The position numbers and the translations under genes were made by a program. A model generated the notes under the pieces. The model ran no database searches and was not told where the DNA came from. It was given only the letters and a program-made list of their open reading frames with translations. From Ignavibacteria bacterium (lineage in GTDB: Bacteria; Bacteroidota; Ignavibacteria; Tepidaquicellales; Tepidaquicellaceae), in NCBI GenBank assembly GCA_016719565.1, contig JADJYU010000023.1, forward strand, positions 1 through 29,737: DNA of 29,737 nucleotides, written 5' to 3'. Every line of letters starts with the position of its first letter. Within the stretch, counting starts at the first letter, position 1. Shown here piece by piece: positions 21,223 through 28,844 of this stretch.

Positions 21223-22124
21223 TTAGATTCTTGATAAATTTTTCCAAAAATATACACCTAAATCTTTTGATGATGCCTTATTTAAATCAACGTTCTTATC
21301 AATAATTCCGAAACCCATATTAATAATTCTAAAAAATATTTCAATTCCGTTATCTTCAACATAAGCAGAATCATTATATGAATTATCATTATTATAACCT
21401 GATCTTGAATCTCCCTCAAAGTAATGTATTTGCAAATTGGATGAGTATCCCTTGTCAATCCAAATTTTACAAACAGATTTCAAATCACCATCTACATAAA
21501 TCTTTGCCACGAATTTACTATTTGTTAATTCTTCAAGACTTGATCTAACATTGTTGTGACCTGCTTCTGTTTTTTTAAGAGCTTGTTTAAAATAATTCTT
21601 TAGAGTAATAAATGATTCCTGAATAAACTCATCCTTCTCAAAATCTGTTATCTTTCTTTTTATTTGAGGTATTTTAATATCTTCCTCTTGATGTATGCTT
21701 ATATCAGATTTAATCCCAAGTTTTCTAATAATTAGTCCACACAATTGCTCTGGTGTAAGTAATCTCGCATCTTTATAATCAATGGAATGAAGTAATCCCG
21801 GAATTTCAGTGTCGTCAAATCTTACAGGTAGAATATATTCACCATTCTCTGTTAAAGCCCTGGCAAAAGCGCTTTTAAGTTCGTGCTTTGTCCAATTCTT
21901 TATTGCATATTCCTTTGGAAATAAAAGCTACCGTAAATCTCAGATTTTTTTGTAAAATGCTTCTGAAAACTCAATCGTCAGGTCTTTTCCCCACATTTCT
22001 TGATCTTTATCATAATATACTTTTATACCTTTTGACTTAAACAATTGTAAACCATTTCAACATAATCTCCTTGCTCTCTTGCATATGACAAAGCTATGTC
22101 GAATTCAAAATCACTTTTAGTCAT
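21223..22124 (-). CDS. TIR-domain protein with unknown C-terminal domain; three frameshifts in the TIR part
   Basis: The rebuilt N-terminal ~135 residues are a clear TIR_2-type domain: 'DFEFDIALSYAREQGDYVEM', 'KSKGIKVYYDKDQEMWGKDL', 'NLRFTVAFISKEYAIKNWTK' and 'HELKSAFARALTENGEYILP', then 'VRFDDTEIPGLLHSIDYKDA'. The HEL glutamate sits at the NADase catalytic position. Bacterial TIR effectors hydrolyse NAD+ or make signal nucleotides when triggered by phage. The C-terminal ~165 residues (unbroken, 21744-21223) match no family I know and may be the sensor. Three single-base changes are needed, near 22045, at the T7 run 21945-21951, and at the CC at 21912-21913. Two are homopolymer-type, suggesting consensus error. 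The ATG at 22124 overlaps the preceding stop by 8 bases. Confidence 0.75.
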
Positions 22125-23037
22125 TTATATTTTTAATTGTAATTGTTGCTTTAATTCTATTTAATAACTTACTATGTAATTCTTCCAGAACTTTCCCATT
22201 CAATATGATTATATTGTCTTGTATCGAAATGCAAATTATCAAAATCTGATTTTCGGCATGTCCAAATTACAGGTATTCCTAAACCATGTGCAAACCCTGC
22301 TTCATAATAAACTCCGCCCCGATGTCCTGTAAAGTCTGCAACCATAAAACCACTATTGCGAATCTCGGCGATTATTTCATCATCAATTTTATTATTATGT
22401 TCTTTAAAATCAATTTTCATCGGTTCATATCCAGAATCCAAAATTGCTTTTTTAAAACCATTGTAATATACTTCATTCATCTCCGCATCGAACCACATTG
22501 CAATAAATGCTTGCCTTTTCTTTGTAATAGTTTTTCTTAAATCATCTAATCTCTTTAATCCTTCAAATTTTAATTGATATACTTTTCCTTTTTCTGCGGT
22601 CTTAATTAATTCCTGATCGGTAAGATAATCTAATAAGTTTATGAATTCTGAGCTATTGGTACAAAACCCAATAGGATAATCTAGGTCTATATCTGTTTCT
22701 ATTGGTTGACCAAAAAATTCTGATTTAATTTCAAAATATCTCAAGATAAGGTCTATTTTTGAGATATATTTCTGAGTATAAAAGATGAGTCTAGGATTTC
22801 TTTATAATTTAATGAATATATTGGATCATTAAGCAACTTATATTCTTTTCTGTATCTGGTAACCCCTGATAAACTAAACAAAATCGTTTTTTCATTTCTC
22901 AAATTAATAGCCAACTCTCTAGAGATAATCACACATCCACAACGTTTACAATTTTCTTTGTAAATATCCGTTGCATAATGAGATACACTTTCAATTTTCA
23001 AACCACATAAACTACAATTAGTAATTTCGTTTTGCAT
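22117..23037 (-). CDS. Zinc-ribbon plus nucleoside deoxyribosyltransferase-fold protein, two frameshifts
   Basis: Two visible pieces make one ~306-residue protein. The first (23037-22753) has an N-terminal zinc ribbon, CSLCG and CKRCG about 21 residues apart. One extra A in the A5 run at about 22755-22759 fuses it in frame to the second ('ISQKIDLILRYFEIKSEFFG'). After a winged-helix-like region comes 'QAFIAMWFDAEMNEVYYNGF', 'KIDDEIIAEIRNSGFMVADF', 'TGHRGGVYYEAGFAHGLGIP' and 'FDTRQYNHIEW'. This pattern matches the nucleoside 2-deoxyribosyltransferase/TIR-like Rossmann superfamily, with Asp in VADF and Glu in YYEAG as likely nucleotide-site residues. A second shift near 22185 restores a tail 'EELHSKLLNRIKA' ending NIND, whose TAA overlaps the TIR gene start by 8 bases. 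The substrate is unknown; a nucleotide-cleaving or nucleotide-sensing defence role is inferred from context. Confidence 0.68.
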
Positions 23038-23093
23038 TTCAAATTAAAATTGAATATCAATGGAATATTAACTTCTATATTATTAAATCCTTT

Positions 23094-25078
23094 CTATACC
23101 GTCTTAAACTCCACCCCCGCATCCCTCAACTGCAGGACTAAATTTGTTTTCGTTTCATCATCGCCTTCAAATATTTTGTCTAAGCAAATTATTTTTCAGG
23201 TTTTTTTTTTTTTAAGGATTTGGTTCATTAAATTTCCTATTTTTCCTTTTTGCGTATGTAAATATAAAAGCTTTCCGTCATCAACTCTAAAAAATTTATA
23301 TTTTTCAGAACTAAGCTCGCCTTTTTTCTTTTTCTTACTTTCATCTGTATCAATAAAACATGATTCAATTTTTACATTCAGATCCAGTCCCATCTTCAGA
23401 ATCAGTTCATAGACTATATTCTCATCATCCGCACCTGTCTTTACCGGGTCGTGAAATACATCCAATTGTTCCTCCAGTACTTCACCATTACTTATATCAT
23501 CACCTCTCCATAGTTTAAAATTAGAATTCTTCAGCTTGAATACTTTAAAACCTAAATCTAATTTTTTCTCAGTGTCTTTTCCAATTTCTATCTGTGCATT
23601 TTTTGTTTCTGATTCTAAATTCTTGATTACTCTTCTTATTCTTTCTTTACATATATCGGCAATTGTAATATACCCGGCTTTATATGCTTCAGAGTCTTCA
23701 GATGTCTTCTCCGGCAACTGAACTAAAATAAATTTTCTGTTTCCATCGTCTTCTTTATTTAATTCTAAAACAGCTTGTGCAGCTGTTCCGGAACCAGCGA
23801 AGAAATCAAGAATAATGTCACCTGTACTTGAATAAAGTTCTACACATCTTTTAATTAAATCAACAGGTTTAGGATAATCGAAGTAGGCTTCATTATCAAA
23901 AATTCTTTTCAAACTTTGCATTGCCTCTTGAGAATGACTTACTTCGGAATATTTCCAAATTGTCATAGGAGTAACCGATTCTTTTACTTCAGTCAGAAAT
24001 CTTTTTACAGAGGGAACATTATTTCCATCATTGCCAAACCATATACGATTATCGTTTACAAATTCATCAAATCTTTCCTTTGTAAGAACCCAACATCTAC
24101 CTTTAGGAGGTACCACGGTTCTTCCACTTGGTAAAGTAATTGTATAAACTTTTTCTTTAACAACTGGACCAACCGATAAATCACTAGATTTCCAATCCCC
24201 TCTAAGATCATTATCAGGATTATCATATCTGGCATTGGCTTCATCAGTTCTTTTTAAACCATTACAAAGAGCATTATCAAATGATTTAGAATAGCAAATG
24301 ATAAAATCGTGATTTTCGGAAAAATGTTTTTTTAAGTTTACTGGTGAATAAGCTCTCTCCCATACTATATTAGCTAAGAAATTCTCCTCTCCAAATATCT
24401 CATTCATCACCATCCTCAGATTATGAACCTCATTATCATCTATCGAAACAAATATCACGCCATCATCACGAAGCAAATTCCTTGCAAGAAACAATCTCGG
24501 ATAGATCATCGAAAGCCAGTTGCTGTGATACTGTCCGTTCTCTTTACTGTTCTTTCTGAAGAGTCCTTCTTTCAGAAGAAATCCTTCCTCGTCTTTCTCA
24601 CCAATCCTTTTCAAATAATCAGATTTACTTTCATCGAATTTATCGGGATAAATAAAGCTGTCATTTCATGTATTATAAGGAGGGTCAATGTAGATCATTT
24701 TATTTTATTGTGGTAGGATTTCTGCAGGACTTTCAGTACTTCAAGATTTTCACCTTCTATGAAAATGTTTTCCGTTGTATCAAAATTAATGGATTCTTCT
24801 TTGTCAGGAGCGAGTGTAGCTGTGGTTTGTGTTTGCAGAATTTTAAACGACTCGGATTTTCCTGCCCAGTTAAGGACATATCTTTCATTCTCTTCATTTA
24901 CAAATTCACCTAAGGTCTTCTTTAATTTATCTACATCAATTTTATCACACTCATTAAATACTTCCGGCATAATTTCCTTAAAGCTATTAATCTTCTCCTG
25001 TTTTACATCAGGTGATTTTGAAATATCTTCAAGCTTTGAATTTTCCTCCGAATGATTTTTAATTCTGCGTTTGCTCAT
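23094..25078 (-). CDS. mod: Type III restriction-modification methyltransferase, Mod subunit; frameshifts and one in-frame TGA
   Basis: N6-adenine methyltransferase and specificity subunit of the type III system, beta-class order: DPPY motif first, then FxGxGT. The N-terminal piece (ATG 25078; TTG 25090 is an alternative) ends 'NIFIEGENLEVLKVLQKSYH'. After a one-base shift at about 24696-24703 comes 'KMIYIDPPYNT', then TGA (24668-24666) where Gly is normally found, then 'NDSFIYPDKFDES'. The long piece from 24614 carries the recognition domain and 'ILDFFAGSGTAAQAVLELNK' (SAM site, about 23780-23800). A T13 run (23201-23213) and an A5 run just past it separate the conserved C-terminus 'CLDKIFEGDDETKTNLVLQL', which ends in 'VEFKTV' and a stop at 23094. 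The repaired length of ~661 residues is normal. As written, Mod is dead at its active site. Confidence 0.88.
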
Positions 25079-25234
25079 AATGGTTTTCAAAATATGAAAA
25101 CTAACAAATTAAAGAAATAGAATTCTATTACAAGCAATTATCAAGTTTGATTTTCACTGCAGAGATTTTAATATCCTGTGAATTAAGAAAAGAAAGTTAC
25201 TTGTTTAAGTAAATTTACAGATTAACAATTTAAT
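25079..25234. other. Intergenic spacer upstream of mod
   Basis: AT-rich 156-bp gap between the mod start and a small unknown gene in the same orientation. As the first gene of the defence operon, mod is expected to have its promoter here. I see no unambiguous promoter pair or operator palindrome. Confidence 0.35.
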
Positions 25235-25489
25235 TTATTTTTTATCTAAATCAATCATAGAATCTGCAAGATCTTGAAACGCCCTTTCCAATGCTATGTC
25301 ATTTTCTCTTTCCCATTCCAACTCTCTTTCTTCCGCTTCTCTCTCTCTTCTTTCATTTTTATTAAAGTCGAAGAATCTTGTGACCTTATAATAAATGAAA
25401 TATAATGTACCGCGTATTCTGAAAAGCAGTCTTAATAATTTTTCAGAATTTGTTTGCTTTGCATTCATTTCTTTAATTCTGTCAAACAT
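25235..25489 (-). CDS. Small hypothetical protein, basic/hydrophobic N-terminus and charged C-terminus
   Basis: An 84-residue protein I do not recognise. The ATG at 25489 is preceded by a good ribosome binding site, AAAGGAG, 5 bases upstream, the main support for it being real. Residues about 18-40 ('LLRLLFRIRGTLYFIYYKVT') are aromatic and basic and could sit at a membrane surface. Residues 45-84 are a strongly charged, probably helical segment ('ERREREAEERELEWEREN') ending 'LADSMIDLDKK'. It lies upstream of mod in the same orientation; a link to the defence operon is possible but unproven. Confidence 0.55.
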   Translation of the reverse strand: MFDRIKEMNAKQTNSEKLLRLLFRIRGTLYFIYYKVTRFFDFNKNERREREAEERELEWERENDIALERAFQDLADSMIDLDKK

Positions 25490-25846
25490 TTTTCTCCTTT
25501 AGGTTTAATTTAGTTTTTCTGAATCAGACTCTTTTAAAATTTGTCGGAGTATTGCATGCATTTACTATTGTTCATTTTGCTGATTTGTAATCTTGAATTG
25601 TGTGTGGTTTTCATTACTAATTTCGTAAGCTTTTCAAATTGTATTTTAGTTGCGTATGTAGAAAATCTGAGGTTACTTCCTTTAATCAATAAAACTTTTA
25701 GATATCTATTATTCATTATTTGTGGTAAAAAGTTTTGTTTTGAAACTTCCTTTGTAGATCAATGCTTTTATATTTTGCTTCGGCTTTTTGTACCGGTGAA
25801 AACTTCTCAATGATTACAAAATCATCAGACTTTATTACAAAATTGT
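25490..25846. other. 357-bp stretch without a supportable gene
   Basis: AT-rich spacer between two small minus-strand genes. Short open frames exist on both strands, but they start on TTG, lack ribosome sites and have low-complexity composition. No repeat or terminator stood out. Confidence 0.4.
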
Positions 25847-26242
25847 TTAATCCCCGTTCATTATCTTCTGAAAGTCAATTTCCCACTTCCTCTCCTCCGG
25901 TGTCATCATTGCCAATCTCAGTGCTTCGATCTCCTCCTCCGGCTCCTTGTTCGCTTTCCGGTATGCTTCCACTTCCCTCTCCGGCGTCAGTAGTATGTAT
26001 ATTTCCCTTGTTGTTTCCCATACCCACATCTCAGCTAAGAGTTGATTAAGGTTCATTGTTTCCATCGCTTCTTTCACTCTCCGATCCCAATCCTCCAACT
26101 GAAGTTCCGCCCTCTCTTTCAATTCCGCTTCCAATGTTCCCATTTTTTTAAGATCTTTGTACATTTTAGGAAGGTGTTGTTTCCAGTGTTTCCTTCCAAT
26201 ATTCATCAAGCCTTCAACTGTCTTATAGTCCATTTTTTCCAT
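25847..26242 (-). CDS. Hypothetical helical protein, weakly TnpV-like
   Basis: A 131-residue protein starting at ATG 26242 (MEKMDYKTVEGLMNIGRKHW); an open frame extends upstream to 26299 but reads as AT-rich leader. It is almost entirely charged helix. The segment 'GRKHWKQHLPKMYKDLKKMG' followed by 'LEAELKERAELQLEDW' loosely resembles TnpV-type proteins ('YLKEHRP.LY..LL..GKL') found in integrative elements, but the match is too weak to name. Similar 'W..H.P..Y..LK..G.LE' proteins occur as orphan genes next to mobile DNA. The codon use looks coding (Glu/Arg/Leu-rich, G+C above the flanks). Function unknown. Confidence 0.55.
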   Translation of the reverse strand: MEKMDYKTVEGLMNIGRKHWKQHLPKMYKDLKKMGTLEAELKERAELQLEDWDRRVKEAMETMNLNQLLAEMWVWETTREIYILLTPEREVEAYRKANKEPEEEIEALRLAMMTPEERKWEIDFQKIMNGD

Positions 26243-26614
26243 TTTCGTATTCTTTAATTTAATTGAATTTAATGAAATTTTTAGAATCATTATAGTCACG
26301 ATTTTTCAAAAATAAATTCATTTTAATTTCATTAAAATATCTAATCCATTCTAATTAATGATTCATAATTTGTAATTATAATATTTTTCTGTAACACTCA
26401 CCTCAAAAATAAATTTTCACAAATCGGGTTTTTTCATATTTGACAATAAAATTCATTATCATAATATTTATCTGAATTTATGATTATGTATCGTTTTTAT
26501 GTTTATCTGATACTAAGATATGATGGTAGCTTTGCCGGATATTTTAGCTGAAGTATTTTGGAGCTTTCTAAAATTTTCGAATAAATAAGAGGTCGTCTGT
26601 TCACCATTTCCGGG
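26243..26614. other. AT-rich intergenic stretch, no gene seen
   Basis: About 370 bp, very A+T-rich, with no supportable gene on either strand. It precedes the 21-bp-period array and may contain the promoter for the repeat-encoded frame that begins near 26681. Confidence 0.4.
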
Positions 26615-26680
26615 GTGACAGATTTTAAATATTCAGATACCGTTTTTTTATATATTACAGGAACAAAAAACGAAAGAATT

Positions 26681-27252
26681 ATGACAAAGTCTAAATTCAG
26701 CACAAAAATCAACTTTTTCAACGAAAATCTCCATTTAAGAAGTTCTGAAATACTTTATTACAGGTCCATGGTGAACCACTACGGACTTGTGATAAATATT
26801 TACAGGTCCATAAATATTATTCATGGACCTGTAATAAATAATTACAGTCCCAATATACTGCACTATGGGCTCATAAATATTTATTTTAGTCCCAATATGT
26901 TCCAAAAACATTTGAAAATAAAAAATCCCGGCTCCGGAATAAAATATATTGGACTAAAGTATCACCCTATGGACTTATAATAAATGTTCATGGACCTGTA
27001 ATAAAAGTTCTTGGACTTGTAAATAAATATTCCGGACCTGTAAATATTTATTTCAGAACTGTATATAATTATCTCAGAATTATGAATAGTTATTTTAGAG
27101 TTAAAAATAAATTTTTCAGAGCTGCAATTAAACTAAAAAAAGCTGCAAATATTATTCATAATTTTGAGAATATTCTTAGCAGGTTTTACAATAATTTCCA
27201 AAAAGCCGGAAATATACTTTACAATTTGGAAGTAATAAATCTATGTCTGTAA
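26681..27252 (+). CDS. Possible heptapeptide-repeat protein encoded by a 21-bp tandem array, one-base slip
   Basis: Starting at ATG 26681 (in frame with a GTG at 26615) the frame stays open through the repeat array to 26980. At 26948-26967 one unit is 20 instead of 21 bases. Correcting it joins the frame to a second open run ending at TAA 27250-27252, for about 190 residues. The translation is a heptad pattern, roughly [Y/H/F]-[G/R/K]-[P/L/A]-[V/A]-x-N-[I/Y/F]: 'YGLIINV HGPVIKV', 'SGPVNIY FRTVYNY', 'FRAAIKL KKAANII'. Two hundred stop-free codons in such AT-rich DNA is notable, although a repeat unit lacking stops would give this passively. I know no matching family. No strong ribosome site precedes either start. 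Confidence 0.3.
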
Positions 27253-27284
27253 ATATTCTTTCCAGGTATACAATAATATTTTCA
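26738..27284. repeat. Degenerate 21-bp tandem array, about 26 units
   Basis: Units align at an exact 21-base step, for example starts at 26970, 26991, 27012, 27033, 27054, 27075, 27096 and on to 27264. The core in the middle of the array is TGGACCTGTAATAAATATT. Upstream units (26759-26947) keep the same step, partly as the reverse complement motif TACAGGTCC. Only one unit (26948-26967) is off by one base. Two inverted neighbours, TACAGGTCCAT (26801-26811) and ATGGACCTGTA (26823-26833), form a perfect 11-bp stem. Units decay to the right but keep register. Confidence 0.8.
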
Positions 27285-27367
27285 GGCAATCCATTTTTAA
27301 AATTGAATTTCTTTTTTAAAAAACCTCAATCGTTCAATTCCGCCCGGGCGCCGCCTTCAGGAGACAT

Positions 27368-27395
27368 AAAAGGGTTTGTAAATTAAAGCCCTTTT
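27368..27395. terminator. Weak hairpin, possible bidirectional terminator
   Basis: AAAAGGG pairs with CCCTTTT around a 14-base loop, with a few further A-T pairs inside, and is followed by A/T-rich sequence. It lies between the repeat array and the next plus-strand gene. The stem is short, so this is tentative. Confidence 0.3.
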
Positions 27396-27482
27396 AAAAT
27401 CGAAACAGTAATTTGTCAAAGTTACAGATACACGTAAAATATTAAATAAATTATTTTTTTATTAATTAAAACAATTATAAAT

Positions 27483-28097
27483 ATGAAAAGCTATTTCATC
27501 CCATCAGTATACGGGGATCTGGATTCATTTGAGGAAAACTTTGTAAATAAGCTGGCTATCCATGCGCAGGCAATCGGATTAGATCAGAATGAAGTTGCGC
27601 AGATGACGCAGACTATTAACGAGCACAGGGCTGCATATTCCGGAATGATCTCCAAAAAAGCCGAATCTAAATCCGCTACCGAGATCAATAACATTCAGCG
27701 TGACAAAGCAGTCGCAGAGATCCGCAGAGCTGCAAAGCTGATAAAGTCATCGAAGGGCTATAACGCGGGCATCGGAAATGACCTCGGCATAATCGGTTCG
27801 GATCAGCCCTCAAAACAATCAGCGTCTATGAAACCCGAGCTGAAAGCTACACTTAACGGAAATGAAGTTGTGATCAAATTCAGAAAAGAAGGAACTGATG
27901 GGATTAAAATATTCGGCAGGCGCGGTAATGAGAATGACTTTATGTTTTTAGCAGTTGATACTTCATCACCATACAATGACACGAGGGAAAAGCTGGAACC
28001 GGGAAAACCCGAACAGCGCGAATATTATGCATTCTTTTTCGAAGTCGACAGCGAGATCGGACAAGCGTCTGATGTGCTGAAGATCGTTGTTCCGTAA
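27483..28097 (+). CDS. Conserved hypothetical protein: helical N-terminus, Fn3-like C-terminal domain
   Basis: A 204-residue protein. Residues 1-100 are helical ('FEENFVNKLAIHAQAIGLDQ', 'RDKAVAEIRRAAKLIKSS'), and a linker follows. Residues 115-204 form a predicted beta-sandwich ('ELKATLNGNEVVIKFRKEGT', 'GIKIFGRRGNENDFMFLAVD', then 'TSSPYNDTREKL' and 'QREYYAFFFEVDSEIGQASD', ending 'VLKIVVP'). This two-part layout, with a LA.DT.SPY-like signature, recurs in a family of uncharacterised proteins that I recall from many environmental genomes. Its function is unknown. There is no signal peptide. The upstream AT-rich stretch probably holds its promoter, and a strong terminator follows 22 bases after the stop, so it is a single-gene transcript. 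Codon use is of higher G+C than the flanks, consistent with a well-expressed gene. Confidence 0.85.
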   Translation: MKSYFIPSVYGDLDSFEENFVNKLAIHAQAIGLDQNEVAQMTQTINEHRAAYSGMISKKAESKSATEINNIQRDKAVAEIRRAAKLIKSSKGYNAGIGNDLGIIGSDQPSKQSASMKPELKATLNGNEVVIKFRKEGTDGIKIFGRRGNENDFMFLAVDTSSPYNDTREKLEPGKPEQREYYAFFFEVDSEIGQASDVLKIVVP

Positions 28098-28119
28098 AGA
28101 GACTGCTCTGTCATATTAC

Positions 28120-28156
28120 CCGCAGGCGGCGCTCAAAACGCCTGCGGCGTTTTTTA
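28120..28156 (+). terminator. Rho-independent terminator
   Basis: CCGCAGGCG (28120-28128) pairs perfectly with CGCCTGCGG (28139-28147) around a 10-base loop and is followed by CG and a T7 run. It lies just downstream of the 204-residue plus-strand gene. Confidence 0.92.
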
Positions 28157-28232
28157 ATTGTAAATTACAGATTACAAATTTTATCTAACATTCCGCAGAT
28201 CCAAATTTTTTCATTTCCATTTGTACATATTT

Positions 28233-28645
28233 TGTATTTCCCGCGTGCTCCCGTCGGGAATCAATTGTTCACTTAATGCTAGTATGAAATTGTTTTATAA
28301 CTATAACTTGTAATTACTTCACACCATAACTTGTCATTCCCGCGTGCTCCCGGCGGGAATCTATTGTTCACTTAATGCTAGTATGAAATTGTTTTATAAC
28401 TATAAGTTGTAATTACTTCACACCATAACTTGTCATTCCCGCGTGCTCCCGGCGGGAATCTATTGTTCACTTAATGCTAGTATGAAATTGTTTTAAAACT
28501 ATAATATGCAATTCCATCAAACCATAACTTGTCATTCCCGCGTGCTCCCGGCGGGAATCCATTCAACACTCAATGCGAGCATGAAATTGTTTTATTAGTA
28601 TAACTATGCATTTCCATCCAAACCAGTTAACTTGTCATTCCCAAA
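28233..28645 (+). repeat. 99-bp tandem repeat carrying a REP-like palindrome, about four copies
   Basis: Copies start at 28233, 28332, 28431 and 28530, exactly 99 bp apart, and a fifth decayed start is at 28633. Each begins TGTCATTCCCGCGTGCTCCC followed by GGCGGGAAT (arms ATTCCCGC and GCGGGAAT). A shared spacer follows ('TTCACTTAATGCTAGTATGA', 'AATTGTTTTATAACTATAA'). Copies 2 and 3 are nearly identical while copy 4 has diverged in the spacer. The first copy reads TGTATTTCCCG. No coding potential. Confidence 0.9.
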
Positions 28646-28844
28646 AAGCATGATCGGAGAAATTTCATTCAACAAACTACAATCCAAGCTTTGAATTTTA
28701 ACAGCAAGATCTTTTTGATTGGATTCCCGCTAATGAGTTCATTAAGTGACGATTTCCACAAAGAATTGACAAGAAATTTTATTCAGAATGACAGTATAAA
28801 TTGAAGGAAATGACATTTCTGATGAAATGCATAGTTCAGTGTAT

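Noticed and set aside
24666..24668. Recoded TGA (UGA as Gly, or as Trp as suggested near 7070 in a glycosyltransferase)
   Set aside because: The two TGA sites would need different amino acids, other genes here end on TGA or need frame repair anyway, and the lineage markers do not fit UGA-recoding groups. Sequence error is simpler.
25541..25813. Plus-strand 90-codon hydrophobic frame
   Set aside because: TTG start, no ribosome site, low-complexity Leu/Phe/Ile composition typical of AT-rich noncoding DNA, and a competing frame on the other strand.
26503..26721. Minus-strand 72-codon frame with a hydrophobic, signal-like start
   Set aside because: It starts on TTG and runs into the edge of the 21-bp array. 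A GGAG lies 7 bases upstream, but composition is AT-driven and I know no family. Support is too weak.
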